This document shows positions 7,256 to 16,698 of a stretch of 56,584 bases of DNA, piece by piece (within the stretch, counting starts at the first letter, position 1; every line of letters begins with the position of its first letter). Source of the DNA: Pelagibacterales bacterium MED-G43 (lineage in GTDB: Bacteria; Pseudomonadota; Alphaproteobacteria; Pelagibacterales; Pelagibacteraceae); contig NTJK01000001.1 of the NCBI GenBank assembly GCA_002457475.1, positions 1 to 56,584 on the forward strand, written 5' to 3'. Both the position numbers and the translations under genes were made by a program. The notes under the pieces were generated by a model. The model saw only the letters and a program-made list of their open reading frames with translations. It was not told where the DNA came from and searched no databases.

Positions 7256-9416
7256 CTTGCTTTTTTTTATCGATAATTTTTTGCAAAAATCTTGGAGTCA
7301 AAGTTCTAATCGGATTTATTGTTGTCTTTAATTTGCCTTTAGTTCCCTTCATTTTAAAACTTATACCGAATAAACCTTCTCCAGCTTCTTTAGGGATAAC
7401 AATATTTCCTATCACAGGTATTTTTGAGATCATTTTATTAAGAGTTTTTGCAGGCACTAAAGTTCCTCTTAAACTAGTTAAATCTTTATTTTGGTATCCC
7501 TCCATCAAAACTGACATACTTGGTCCCAAAGCTAAAATTTCATTAAGTTTTAAAGAATCTTTGTTTTTTTCCATATCAATTTCTAGTAAATCAAATGATA
7601 AACCATCTCCCCTGGATAAATCGGCTAAACCACCTAAATCAGCAAGTGATAATAATTGAACTACTCCAGGTGCGTTGACTACTTTAAAGTTCTCAATTTT
7701 AAGTTTCGAATATGATTGTGATTTATCTATTACAGATGTGAAAAGTAACTTTCCACCTGATAAGCCTTTAAAAAAATTATACTCAGTTAAAAGCGGACGA
7801 GTTATATCGGAGTAAATCTCCAAATATCTATTTTCACTATCTTTATCCTTTTTCATGGATATATCTAAAAAATTATTCCCACCAAAATCCCCCTTTGATG
7901 AAATTTTTGTAAATTGTCCCCTTTCAATTTTTCCTAACAGTTTGAAGTTTTGAAGTTTTTCTGACATTGGAACTTTGATATTCTTAAAATCAATTTCAAT
8001 ATTACTATTTATGTTTTTAAGGCTATTATGGTTTGTTTGATTATTTAAAAATTTTGTAAGATTAGATGCGTCAAATTTAGACCCTTTAATTAATATTTTC
8101 TTGCCTCCTTGCATAAAAAAATTATTTCTTTCAGTAGCTACTTTTATTTTTTCAAAAGATAGAAGTTTATTATCTCTTAATTTCAAGTTGTCTATTTCAA
8201 TAATGTTATTTTTTTCTTTAAAATTTAATTTATTTATATTAATAGTTTTTTTATCTTTCTTAATGTTTATTTGAACACTTGCGTTAGAATTTTCATTTTT
8301 TTTATAATTTATCAAATCTAATTCTAAATCTCTTAAGTAATCAAAATCTATTTTTAAATTTACTAGATCATTTTTAAAAGTATTTTCTAAATTTATTTTT
8401 GAATAATCTGAACCATTAAGAGAGTATTCCCCTAAACTTTTAAGACTAATATATTTTGGCTTTAATACTGTTTTTATTTCTAAACCAGAAAAGTATATTT
8501 CTTTAATTTTTTCCTTTATAATTAAATTTGCTAAAGGATTAGTTAATTTTAACTTACTTCTTTCAATTTTTCCTGAAAAACTATAATTAAAATCCTTAAT
8601 TTTGTAAGTGCTGTCAAATTTAATAAATATATTATTATTTAAATCAGTTTTTAAACTTTTTAATTCACCTAAAGAGTTGTATTTATCAAAAAAATCAGCG
8701 TATTTATCCAATTGCTTCTCACTTAAATCTACTTTTGAATTAAAGTTTGACTCCAATTTTAATCCATTTTCTAAATTAAGTTTTATGTCTCCATTTGATA
8801 TTTTTATTTCTTGTAAGTCACCTTTTATATTTTGAATTAATATATCATTTTTATCTGCAAAAAAATTAAGATTGGCTCTTGAAAATTTATAATTATTAAT
8901 TAATTCTATTTCTAAATCAGATATTTTACCTTTTGCTATAAAATTTTGAAAAGACCCTTGATCAGATAAAAAAATTTCTACTTCAGTATTTACTTTGCCT
9001 TCCTTAATTTTATTATTTAAAAAGCTTTTTGAGTTTGAGGGTTTTATTAATGATGATATTTTTTTTATTTGGTTAACGTCTAATTCTTTTGAGATGAGGC
9101 TAATTTTTTTTATCTTAAAATTTGACTTTAATAAGGATGGGAAATCAACATAAACTTTTACATAATAAGCTGGAAGTGTTGCATCTTTATAAACTATCTC
9201 TGGATTTTGTGTTTCTAAAAATAATCTTAGCTCTCTTGGGTCTATTTTAAATTTAATAGTATTTAATTTTAAATTAATATTTTTTGCTTCTGCAAATTTA
9301 TTAGATATTAAGCTATTAAATTTTGTTGTCTCAATACCTAATGTAGAAAGAATTGTAAAAAATGAAATTAATACAATTATTATTAATAAAATTACACTAA
9401 TTATAAATTTTTTCAT
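7248..9416 (-). CDS. AsmA/YhdP-like envelope protein with AsmA C-terminal domain
   Basis: A 722-residue protein with one N-terminal membrane anchor (residues about 5-27) followed by a long, repetitive beta-rich region and a conserved C-terminal block (GVVQLLSLADLGGLADLSRGDGLSFDLLEIDM; later PVIGNIVIPKEAGEGLFGISFKMKG). This matches the alphaproteobacterial AsmA-like C-terminal family related to YhdP/DUF3971. Such proteins belong to the AsmA superfamily of bridge-like lipid transfer proteins and are thought to move phospholipid across the periplasm. It overlaps prfB by 4 nt. Similar C-terminal blocks occur in TamB relatives, but the GLFG.SF motif favours YhdP-like. Substrate direction cannot be inferred. 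Confidence 0.8.
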   Translation of the reverse strand: MKKFIISVILLIIIVLISFFTILSTLGIETTKFNSLISNKFAEAKNINLKLNTIKFKIDPRELRLFLETQNPEIVYKDATLPAYYVKVYVDFPSLLKSNFKIKKISLISKELDVNQIKKISSLIKPSNSKSFLNNKIKEGKVNTEVEIFLSDQGSFQNFIAKGKISDLEIELINNYKFSRANLNFFADKNDILIQNIKGDLQEIKISNGDIKLNLENGLKLESNFNSKVDLSEKQLDKYADFFDKYNSLGELKSLKTDLNNNIFIKFDSTYKIKDFNYSFSGKIERSKLKLTNPLANLIIKEKIKEIYFSGLEIKTVLKPKYISLKSLGEYSLNGSDYSKINLENTFKNDLVNLKIDFDYLRDLELDLINYKKNENSNASVQINIKKDKKTININKLNFKEKNNIIEIDNLKLRDNKLLSFEKIKVATERNNFFMQGGKKILIKGSKFDASNLTKFLNNQTNHNSLKNINSNIEIDFKNIKVPMSEKLQNFKLLGKIERGQFTKISSKGDFGGNNFLDISMKKDKDSENRYLEIYSDITRPLLTEYNFFKGLSGGKLLFTSVIDKSQSYSKLKIENFKVVNAPGVVQLLSLADLGGLADLSRGDGLSFDLLEIDMEKNKDSLKLNEILALGPSMSVLMEGYQNKDLTSLRGTLVPAKTLNKMISKIPVIGNIVIPKEAGEGLFGISFKMKGTKGKLKTTINPIRTLTPRFLQKIIDKKKQVK

Positions 9417-10505
9417 TTTTTATTTTTAATTCCCTCCTCAATAAATTCATCAATGTTTCCGTCTAAAATACTTAAAGGATTAGAGCTTTCTAATTTGTTT
9501 CTTAAATCTTTAACCAGCTGATATGGCTGTAATACATATGATCTGATTTGATGGCCCCAGCCAATATCAGTTTTATTGTTTAGTTCTTTTTGATTTTCCT
9601 CTTCCTTTTTTTGAATTTCAAATTCATATAATCTTGCTTTGAGCATTTTATAGCAAGTTTCTTTATTTTTATGTTGTGATCTTTCATTTTGACACTGTAC
9701 AACAATTTTGGTTGGTAAATGCGTGATCCTCACTGCACTATCAGTTGTGTTAACGTGTTGACCTCCTGCTCCACTAGATCTGTAAGTATCAACTCTTAAG
9801 TCCTTTTCATCTACCTTAATATTAATGTCATCTTCTACAGCTGGGTAAACCCAAACACTTGCAAAACTCGTGTGTCTTCTTGCTCCACTATCGAATGGTG
9901 AAATTCGTACAAGTCTATGTACTCCGGATTCTGATTTCATAAGACCATAAAGATAATCCCCAGAAACTTGTACTGTAGACGACTTTATTCCAGCTTCTTC
10001 ACCTTTATGTTCGCTGATAATTTGATATTTAAATTTTTTTTTATCAAACCATTTTATATACATTCTACGAAGCATATCAGCCCAGTCTTGGCTTTCTGTG
10101 CCCCCTGCACCCGCATGGATTTCAAGATAAATATCATAATCATCATTTTCTCCCGATAAAAAACAATTTATTTCATTTTTTTTAATATTTTGTAAAATTT
10201 GTTCAATTCTTTCGTAACAGTCCTTTAAAGTTTCTTCGTCTTTTTCTTGATGAGCTAAAGAATACAAATCTTTAAGGTTATCAAAATCTTTTAATGATTT
10301 TCTAAATGAGGTAATTATTTCTTCAAAAATTTTCTTTTGCTTTACAGTTTTCTTTACTAAATTTTTATCTTTCCAAAAATTTTCTCTTGAGGATATTTGT
10401 TCTAAGTCTCGTAATTTGTTTTCAATATTTTCTTTATCAAAGATACCCCCTAATATTTTTAAGAGATTTTTCAACTATTGATAATTTTGACTCAAAATTT
10501 TCCAT
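9413..10505 (-). CDS. prfB: Peptide chain release factor 2, expressed by programmed +1 frameshift
   Basis: The real start is the ATG at 10505-10503, which overlaps the PBP1A stop (TAATG). Twenty-two codons are read to CTT, then an in-frame TGA (10439-10437) follows the SD-like AGGGGG; slipping +1 continues as D-K-E-N-I-E-N-K in the downstream frame. The product would be 363 residues, close to the 365 of E. coli RF2. Downstream are the stop-codon recognition motif SPF (SPFDSGARRHTSF) and the GGQ peptidyl-release motif (SSGAGGQHVNTT). RF2 reads UGA and UAA, so low RF2 favours the shift: an autoregulatory loop. A start inside the downstream frame (TTG at 10474) would miss the conserved N-terminal helix. 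Confidence 0.95.
10437..10451 (-). promoter_or_regulatory. prfB programmed frameshift site
   Basis: On the minus strand AGGGGGTATCTTTGA reproduces the classical prfB element: an internal Shine-Dalgarno-like AGGGGG, a short spacer TAT, the slippery CTT codon and the TGA stop (10439-10437). It is followed by T rather than the C found in E. coli. The +1 shift converts CTT-TGA to CTT-(T)-GAT, inserting Asp. Confidence 0.93.
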
Positions 10506-12865
10506 TAATAAAATTGCCTAAACTTTATGATTTTATCACTATCATTGATTGATATTAAGCTATTATTCTCGATGTTGTTAATATCTTTAAGCTTAAGAGC
10601 TTCAGTAATTGAATTTTTTTCCCCTGGCGCTGATTTAAGGCCGGTATCATAATTTAATGATGTTAAGTAAATATTCTCCGGTATTTTAAATTCTCCAAAA
10701 TCTTCTTTGTAAAGTGCTTTTTCAATAAAATCTTTAAAAATTGGTAAAGCTGCTTTTGAGCCGGTCTCAAATTTACCTAAAGACTTCGGAGTATCGTAAC
10801 CAATATATACTCCAACAACTAAATTTGACGAAAAGCCTATAAACCATGCATCATAATTATCATTTGTAGTTCCTGTTTTACCAGCCAGCGGAACTTTTAA
10901 TGCCCTCAATTTTTTTGCTGTTCCTCTTTTTACCGCTCCTTGTAAAATTGACGTCATTTGATAAGCGGTTTCTTCACTTATCACTTTTTGATTATTATTT
11001 TCAATTTTTGGAAATTCGATTTCTTTGTTAATAAATTTATCACAACCTATACACTTTGTACTTTTTTTTTGAAAAATTGTTTTTCCTCTTCTATCTTGAA
11101 TTCTAGAAATTAATTCTGGTTCTATTTTTTTTCCTCCGTTAACAAAAGGGGCATATGCTGAAGTGAGACTCATTAAAGTTGTCTCTGCAGCTCCTAGTGA
11201 AACAGATAATAGCTCTGGTATTTCTTCATATATATTTAGTTTTTTAGAAAGTTTTAAAATTTCCTCTAACCCTAAAATTTTTGCAATTCTCACAGTCATT
11301 AAATTTCTTGAATATTCAATACCTTTTCTAAAAGTAGAAGGACCGTAAAATTTCTTCCCATAATTTTCAGGTTTCCAATTTTTTAGACCAACACCTTGAC
11401 TTTCTACAAATGGTGCATCAAGTATAATAGAATTAGGCGCAAAACCTTTTTCTAATGCAGCAGCATAAACTATTGGTTTAAAAGCAGATCCAGGTTGCCT
11501 TTTGGCCTGAGTGACTCTATTAAATTCACTAGTTTTAAAATTAAAACCTCCTACTAAAGCTAACACATCACCACTGAATGGATCTATAACTACAATTCCG
11601 CCATTAACTTTCGGATATTGCTTTAATTTCCAAATATTACCCTCTTTTTTAACAAAAATTATATCACCAATTTTATGAGTATCTTTTAAAGATTTGTTTC
11701 TAGGAATGCTCCATTTTATATTTTTTAAATATAAAATTTCACTATTATTTTTTTTGTCTTCATTAATTAATTTAAAATTTATTTTTTCAATATCTACTGA
11801 AATAATTTCTGCTTGTTGCCAATTTAATGTTGGGTCAAGTTTAAAATTATTTATTGTTTTTTCCCAATTTTGATTTTTGTTTTTATTTGTAATAGGCCCT
11901 CTCCAACCTCTTCTGCGATCATATTCTTCAATGCCTGTTCTTAGAGATTTTAAAGCTTGTATTTGATAATTTATTTTTAGGGGCGTTTTAATACTTAAAC
12001 CTTGTGAATAGAGTTTTTTAAAACCGTAATTTTTTTTTACAATTCGTCTTACCTCTTCAGTGTAAGAATTTGCCTCATTTACAATTTCTATCTTTCTTTT
12101 TTTTAGAATTATTTTTGAATCCTTAAATTTTTTATAGTCATCCTTGGATATAAAATTATTTTCCTCTAAATTATTAAGAACTAGATTTCTTCTAAATGTT
12201 GCAATCTTAGGATATTTATATGGATTGTACTTACTAGGAGCTTTTGGTAAAGCCGCTAACAAAGCAGCCTCGGGATAATCTAACTCTTTAATAGATTTAT
12301 CAAAATACTCTAAACTGGCTGCAGCTATTCCATAAGTGCCTTGGCCTAGATATATTTGATTTAAGTAAAGTTCTAAAATTCTCTCTTTTGTATAAGCCCG
12401 CTCTATCCGAAATGCTAATATTGCTTCTTTTACTTTTCTTTTCATTGAAACTTCATTGGTAAGCAAAAAATTTTTTGCAACCTGTTGGGTGATGGTTGAG
12501 GCTCCTTCCAATCTTTTATTTTGAGAGATGTTCTTAATATTTTTTATTATCGCTCTCAATATACCTTTTGCATCAACACCGGGATGACTAAAGAAATTTT
12601 TATCTTCGGCAGAGAGGAAAGAGTTTACGACCTTTTCTGGAATAGACTCAAAGGGTATAAATAATCTTTTTTCTAAAGCATATTCAGCTATCAATTTACT
12701 GTTTTCCGAGTAAACTCTGCTTGAAATTGGAGGCTGATAATTAGATAGTTTTTTGTAATCAGGCAAGCCAATTGAAAAATACCACAATGTGGTAAAAACA
12801 AAAAAAATAATAAATGCAGAAAATATGATTACAAATTTAAGTGAAAAATTGATGAATTTTAGCAT
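10505..12865 (-). CDS. mrcA: Penicillin-binding protein 1A (bifunctional transglycosylase/transpeptidase)
   Basis: A 786-residue class A PBP. An N-terminal membrane anchor (about residues 7-30) is followed by the GT51 glycosyltransferase with SAEDKNFFSHPGVD and EGASTITQQVAKNFL, an intervening OB-like insert, and the transpeptidase with the SxxK motif (RQPGSAFKPIVYAA), an SRN motif (GIEYSRNLMTV) and KTGTTND. It polymerises and cross-links peptidoglycan in the periplasm. A Cys-x2-Cys pair (CIGCDKF) sits in the transpeptidase domain, seen in alphaproteobacterial PBP1A. It is the first gene of a mrcA-prfB-yhdP-like unit; mrcA-prfB adjacency is common in alphaproteobacteria. Confidence 0.96.
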   Translation of the reverse strand: MLKFINFSLKFVIIFSAFIIFFVFTTLWYFSIGLPDYKKLSNYQPPISSRVYSENSKLIAEYALEKRLFIPFESIPEKVVNSFLSAEDKNFFSHPGVDAKGILRAIIKNIKNISQNKRLEGASTITQQVAKNFLLTNEVSMKRKVKEAILAFRIERAYTKERILELYLNQIYLGQGTYGIAAASLEYFDKSIKELDYPEAALLAALPKAPSKYNPYKYPKIATFRRNLVLNNLEENNFISKDDYKKFKDSKIILKKRKIEIVNEANSYTEEVRRIVKKNYGFKKLYSQGLSIKTPLKINYQIQALKSLRTGIEEYDRRRGWRGPITNKNKNQNWEKTINNFKLDPTLNWQQAEIISVDIEKINFKLINEDKKNNSEILYLKNIKWSIPRNKSLKDTHKIGDIIFVKKEGNIWKLKQYPKVNGGIVVIDPFSGDVLALVGGFNFKTSEFNRVTQAKRQPGSAFKPIVYAAALEKGFAPNSIILDAPFVESQGVGLKNWKPENYGKKFYGPSTFRKGIEYSRNLMTVRIAKILGLEEILKLSKKLNIYEEIPELLSVSLGAAETTLMSLTSAYAPFVNGGKKIEPELISRIQDRRGKTIFQKKSTKCIGCDKFINKEIEFPKIENNNQKVISEETAYQMTSILQGAVKRGTAKKLRALKVPLAGKTGTTNDNYDAWFIGFSSNLVVGVYIGYDTPKSLGKFETGSKAALPIFKDFIEKALYKEDFGEFKIPENIYLTSLNYDTGLKSAPGEKNSITEALKLKDINNIENNSLISINDSDKIIKFRQFY

Positions 12866-13010
12866 ATATATTATTTATAGTAACAATTCTGACTATCTTT
12901 AGGCATACATTAATATAAATCGTGTATTTATGCACAAAAATGTATAAAATAATCATTATGACAAATTTTAAAATAACAAGATTTAAAAATTTAAAAGGAA
13001 TTCAAAAAAA

Positions 13011-14837
13011 ATGGAAAAAAATCTATATATCGATGCATCGCATCCAAATGAAACTCGTATTGTGCTTAAATCAAACAATTCAATTGAAGAGTATGAATAT
13101 GAGGATAAAAATAATTTAAATTTTAAGAATAATATTTACCTTGCAACGATAAGTAGAGTTGAGCCATCTTTACAAGCGGCTTTTGTAAATTTTGGAAGAG
13201 AGCGACATGGTTTTCTAGCTTTTAATGACATACAATCTGACTATTACCAACTTCCTTCTGAAGATAAAGAAAAGATAAGAATTGCAGAAGAAAAAATTAG
13301 GGAAGAATTAAAAGATAAACCAATCGAAACTGTTCAGGATAATATTCCATCTGAAGGTCAGTCTGAGACTAACGATGAAAAGACAGATAATGGTCAAATC
13401 CAAAATGAAAAATATAGCAAAAAACAGGAATATCGAGATAAAGTTAAATCTTCATTTGGAATAAAGAGATATAAAATACAAGAAGTAATAAAACCAGGAC
13501 AGGTAATTTTGATTCAGGTAATTAAAGAAGAGAGAGGCCAAAAAGGCGCAGCTCTTACTTCCTTTATCTCACTAGCAGGGAAGTATATGGTTTTAATGCC
13601 TAACACTCCAAAAGGTGGAGGTATATCAAGAAAGATTTTTAATTCATCGGACAGGCAAAAAATTAGAAATATACTTAATGAAATCGAGATTCCAAAAAAT
13701 ATGGGAGTTATAGTCAGAACTGCTGGAGCTAATAAAACAAAAAATGAAATTGAAAAAGATTTTCAAAATACTCTTAAAACTTGGGAAGAAATTAAAGAAA
13801 AGGCTTTGGACTCAAATGCGCCTTCACTAGTATATGAAGAAGGAGACATTATAAAAAGAACCTTAAGAGATACTTATGATAACGATACAAAAAACGTCTA
13901 CGTCGAAGGAAATGAAGCTTATCAAAAAGCCAAAAAATTTATGAAAGAATTAATGCCAAAAAATGCTAAAAACATAAAAAAATACAGAGGTAAAATTCCA
14001 TTATTTTATGATGCAAATATCGAAAAAGAATTAAATAATATCTATGAACCTACTGTTAAATTAAAGTCTGGTGGTTACTTAGTAATCAATCCTACTGAAG
14101 CATTAGTATCTATTGATATCAACTCTGGCCAATCTACCAAACAAATAAATATTGAGAAAACTGCATTAAATACAAATCTTGAAGCAGCAGAGGAAATTGC
14201 TCGTCAAATTAAGTTAAGAGATTTATCAGGTTTAATTGTAATCGATTTTATTGACATGATGAATTTTTACAACAGAAGGATTGTTGAAAAAAAAATGAGA
14301 GAGAGTATTAGAAAAGATAGAGCTAGAATACAAATTGGAAGAATAAGTAATTTTGGACTTCTTGAGATGACTAGACAAAGGTTACGTGAAGGATCTATCA
14401 AATGGGAGACGCAATTAACAATTTCTTCTTTTTCTCAAAAAATATTAAAAAAAATTCAGTACTTAGCTTTCACAGATAAAGTAAAAGTAATAAATTCTTA
14501 TGTTCCCGAAAAAGTAAAAATTTATATTGAAAAAAATTTATTAGATGAACTAGTTTATTTTAAGAAAAAATACTCATTAGAAGTAAAAATTTTATCTAAT
14601 GAAAAATTTATTTTACCAGAATACAAGATTGATTTATTAAATAAATCTAAAAAACTAATAAATTCATTTGAAAATATTAATAATATTGTTGAAATTAAAA
14701 AAACAGAAAAAAGTTTTGTTAAAGGAAAAAAAAGAAGCACTAAAGAAATTGTTAAAGCAAAAGATAAAATAAAAAAAACTAAGTCTAAAAAGAAAATAAG
14801 AACTCTTTGGATTAGAAGAAAAAAGAAACTAAATTAA
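13011..14837 (+). CDS. rne: Ribonuclease E/G without Zn-link cysteines
   Basis: A 608-residue RNase E/G. The N-terminus [18 protein letters not shown] starts the S1 domain, interrupted by a charged insertion at about residues 85-150. The DNase I-like active site has Asp369 (SIDINSG) and Asp412 (IVIDFIDM), equivalent to E. coli Asp303 and Asp346. After [13 protein letters not shown], where E. coli has the CPxCxGxG Zn-link, this protein continues with KWETQ and contains no cysteine anywhere. The C-terminal scaffold is reduced to a basic lysine/arginine tail of about 45 residues. It should initiate mRNA decay and process rRNA. An AAAAGGAA ribosome-binding site precedes the ATG. Confidence 0.95.
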   Translation: MEKNLYIDASHPNETRIVLKSNNSIEEYEYEDKNNLNFKNNIYLATISRVEPSLQAAFVNFGRERHGFLAFNDIQSDYYQLPSEDKEKIRIAEEKIREELKDKPIETVQDNIPSEGQSETNDEKTDNGQIQNEKYSKKQEYRDKVKSSFGIKRYKIQEVIKPGQVILIQVIKEERGQKGAALTSFISLAGKYMVLMPNTPKGGGISRKIFNSSDRQKIRNILNEIEIPKNMGVIVRTAGANKTKNEIEKDFQNTLKTWEEIKEKALDSNAPSLVYEEGDIIKRTLRDTYDNDTKNVYVEGNEAYQKAKKFMKELMPKNAKNIKKYRGKIPLFYDANIEKELNNIYEPTVKLKSGGYLVINPTEALVSIDINSGQSTKQINIEKTALNTNLEAAEEIARQIKLRDLSGLIVIDFIDMMNFYNRRIVEKKMRESIRKDRARIQIGRISNFGLLEMTRQRLREGSIKWETQLTISSFSQKILKKIQYLAFTDKVKVINSYVPEKVKIYIEKNLLDELVYFKKKYSLEVKILSNEKFILPEYKIDLLNKSKKLINSFENINNIVEIKKTEKSFVKGKKRSTKEIVKAKDKIKKTKSKKKIRTLWIRRKKKLN

Positions 14838-15602
14838 TCCTTTTTCTGGTGAACTTGGAGTGGCAAAATATTTTTTCGGCATCCTTACAGCTAAAAATGA
14901 ACTTCTGCCAGAAATTACTGCGTTTTTAAAAGCATTAGCCATTAATATTGGTTTTTTTGCATTCGCGATAGCGCTGTTTATTAAAACTCCATCGCAACCT
15001 AATTCCATTGCAATAGCTGCATCCGATGCAGTGCCAATGCCTGCATCTACAATTACAGGAACCCTAGACTGTTTTATAATTAAAGAAATATTAGTTTTAT
15101 TTTGAATTCCTAAACCAGAGCCTATTGGAGAAGCGAGCGGCATAATTGCTGAAGCGCCACTGTCTTCTAATTTTTTTGCTAATAACGGGTCATCTGTACA
15201 GTAAACCATCACCTTGAAACCCTCTTTAACTAATATTTTTGTAGACTTAATAGTCTCGACCATGTCAGGATAGAGAGTTTTTTTATCTCCTAAGACTTCT
15301 AATTTAACTAGCTTCCACCCTCCCATTTCTCTAGCTAATCTAAGTGTCCTTAAAGCTTCCTCTGAGTTAAAGCATCCAGCTGTATTTGGTAAGAAAATTA
15401 TTTTTTTAGGATTAAGATAATCTGTAAGAATAGGTTTTTTTTTATCTAATATATTAACCCTTCTTACAGCCACTGTAACCATGTCAGCTCCTGAAGCTTT
15501 AACGGCTTTTGCAGTTTCAGAAAAGCTTTTATATTTTCCCGTTCCTACTATTAGCCTTGATTTTAGTATTTTGCCTGCAACTTTAAATAAATCTTTTTTC
15601 AA
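14829..15602 (-). CDS. thiG: Thiazole synthase ThiG
   Basis: A 257-residue TIM-barrel enzyme that makes the thiazole phosphate of thiamine from deoxyxylulose phosphate, dehydroglycine/iminoglycine and ThiS thiocarboxylate. Family motifs are [41 protein letters not shown] (catalytic Lys region), [13 protein letters not shown] and [15 protein letters not shown]. No ATG exists near the conserved N-terminus; the start is TTG at 15602, 1 nt after the thiS stop, with AGGAGG 8 nt upstream inside the thiS coding sequence. Only thiS and thiG are present here; no thiO/thiH or thiE is visible. It converges with rne, overlapping by 9 nt. Confidence 0.96.
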   Translation of the reverse strand: MKKDLFKVAGKILKSRLIVGTGKYKSFSETAKAVKASGADMVTVAVRRVNILDKKKPILTDYLNPKKIIFLPNTAGCFNSEEALRTLRLAREMGGWKLVKLEVLGDKKTLYPDMVETIKSTKILVKEGFKVMVYCTDDPLLAKKLEDSGASAIMPLASPIGSGLGIQNKTNISLIIKQSRVPVIVDAGIGTASDAAIAMELGCDGVLINSAIANAKKPILMANAFKNAVISGRSSFLAVRMPKKYFATPSSPEKGLI

Positions 15603-15603
15603 T

Positions 15604-15807
15604 TCACCCTCCTCCTATAAAAGTTACCACCTCTATTTTGTCATTATTTTTTAAAAATTTTTTTTTATAATTTGCTTTTTGGATAATTATTCCGTTGTAC
15701 TCTATTGCAACTTTTTTTTTTGATAAATTATACTTCTTTAATAGGTCAAATATCGTATAGTTAGGTTTGATAACCACATTTTTTCCATTTAATTGTATTT
15801 TTGCCAT
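15604..15807 (-). CDS. thiS: Sulfur carrier protein ThiS
   Basis: A 67-residue ubiquitin-fold protein starting at the ATG at 15807 ([11 protein letters not shown]) and ending VVTFIGGG. The terminal Gly-Gly is adenylated and converted to a thiocarboxylate that donates sulfur to ThiG. An extra terminal Gly beyond the usual GG is present. A longer reading back to 15873 would add 22 non-conserved hydrophobic residues and overlap the aroQ start, so the short form is preferred. It is divergent from aroQ with 28 nt between start codons and lies 1 nt before thiG. Confidence 0.93.
   Translation of the reverse strand: MAKIQLNGKNVVIKPNYTIFDLLKKYNLSKKKVAIEYNGIIIQKANYKKKFLKNNDKIEVVTFIGGG
15611..15616 (-). 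promoter_or_regulatory. Shine-Dalgarno of thiG made from thiS glycine codons
   Basis: AGGAGG on the minus strand lies 8 nt before the TTG start of thiG. It is formed by the last base of the Ile codon plus the GGA-GGA codons for the ThiS C-terminal glycines, directly before GGG-TGA. Most genes in this window have no recognisable Shine-Dalgarno, so this one stands out and decides the non-ATG start. Confidence 0.85.
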
Positions 15808-15835
15808 ATTTAAGTTATTCAATATCAAGAAATTT

Positions 15836-16279
15836 ATGAATAAAATTATAATTCTTAATGGACCAAACCTCAACCTTTTAGGTGAAAGAGAAAAAAATCA
15901 ATATGGAACCTTTACTTTAAAAGAAGTTGAAAATAACTGTAAAGAGTATTCAAATAATAACAATATAAACCTTACTTTTTTTCAATCAAATGTGGAAGGT
16001 GAATTAATTAATCAAATACAAAATTCAAGAAATAATCAAGATGGATTGATTATCAACGCTGGTGGTTATACTCATACATCTGTAGCTATTCATGATGCAT
16101 TAAAAATACTTAAAATTCCAATTATTGAATTGCATATTTCCAACATTTATAATAGAGAAGAATTCAGACATAAATCTTTAATTAGTAAAGTAGCTAAAAG
16201 TGTTATTTGTGGCTTTGGAGAAGAGGGGTACTTAATGTCTTTACAAGCAATGAAAAAATTTTTGAAAAATGAAAATTGA
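15836..16279 (+). CDS. aroQ: 3-Dehydroquinate dehydratase, type II
   Basis: A 147-residue type II enzyme of the shikimate pathway. The N-terminus MNKIIILNGPNLNLLGERE, the lid FTLKEVENNC, NAGGYTHTSVAI and the ELHISNIYNREEFR and HKSLIS motifs are complete, including catalytic Tyr (QYGTF), Asn and His. The ATG at 15836 is chosen because it gives the canonical N-terminus; an upstream in-frame start at 15767 would run through the thiS start. It overlaps accB by 11 nt; aroQ-accB-accC is a common proteobacterial order. Confidence 0.96.
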   Translation: MNKIIILNGPNLNLLGEREKNQYGTFTLKEVENNCKEYSNNNNINLTFFQSNVEGELINQIQNSRNNQDGLIINAGGYTHTSVAIHDALKILKIPIIELHISNIYNREEFRHKSLISKVAKSVICGFGEEGYLMSLQAMKKFLKNEN

Positions 16280-16694
16280 TAAAAAATTAATTAAAGAACT
16301 TGTAGATAACTTAAAAGAATTTGAGTTAACTGAATTAGAATATCAAGAAGGTCAGACAAAAATTAAAGTTTCAAAAGCATCTAAAGGAATAGAGCAATCA
16401 AAAACGAGTGCTGTCGTATCTCAAAATAAAGCTGTACTAAAATCTTCTGACGACAGTGATGGAATACGTGTAAAATCTCCAATTATAGGGACAGCTTATT
16501 TAGCTGCAGAACCCGGAGCAAAAAAATTTGTTGAAGTTGGAGATAAAATAAAAAAAGGTCAAACTGTGATGATTGTTGAAGCCATGAAAACTATGAACCA
16601 TGTTCCATCTACATCTGATGGTGAAGTAAAAAAAATTTTGGTAGAAGATGGGCAGCCTGTAGAATTTGGTCAAACTTTAGTTATCCTTAAATAG
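16269..16694 (+). CDS. accB: Acetyl-CoA carboxylase biotin carboxyl carrier protein
   Basis: A 141-residue BCCP. An N-terminal coiled segment (KIDKKLIKELVDNLKEFELTELE) is followed by a serine/lysine-rich linker and a C-terminal biotinyl domain with the EAMKTMN motif; Lys107 would carry biotin. It transfers CO2 from biotin carboxylase (AccC) to carboxyltransferase in the first step of fatty-acid synthesis. It overlaps aroQ by 11 nt and precedes accC by 4 nt. Confidence 0.97.
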   Translation: MKIDKKLIKELVDNLKEFELTELEYQEGQTKIKVSKASKGIEQSKTSAVVSQNKAVLKSSDDSDGIRVKSPIIGTAYLAAEPGAKKFVEVGDKIKKGQTVMIVEAMKTMNHVPSTSDGEVKKILVEDGQPVEFGQTLVILK

Positions 16695-16698
16695 ATAA

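Noticed and set aside
7333..7659. Open frames of 60-130 codons opposite or out of frame with long genes (for example 7333-7659, 16941-17324, 49521-49991, 28052-28357)
   Set aside because: They lie inside well-identified genes on the other strand or frame and have no recognisable motifs; they are by-products of low stop-codon density in the antisense frames.
10413..10474. A TTG start at 10474 for prfB giving a 353-residue protein without frameshift
   Set aside because: The upstream frame encodes MENFESKLSIVEKSLKNIRGYL, matching the RF2 N-terminus, followed by the canonical frameshift site.
12866..13010. Possible small RNA or tRNA in the longest gap
   Set aside because: 145 bp without a GC-rich stem, T-loop motif or terminator; it looks like a plain divergent promoter region.
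12922..13119. A 65-codon frame overlapping the start of rne
   Set aside because: It overlaps the conserved RNase E N-terminus in another frame, has no motif, and the rne start has a good ribosome-binding site of its own.
15808..15873. Extended N-terminus for ThiS (89 residues)
   Set aside because: The extra 22 residues are unrelated to ThiS and run across the divergent aroQ start; the internal ATG at 15807 gives the standard 67-residue protein.
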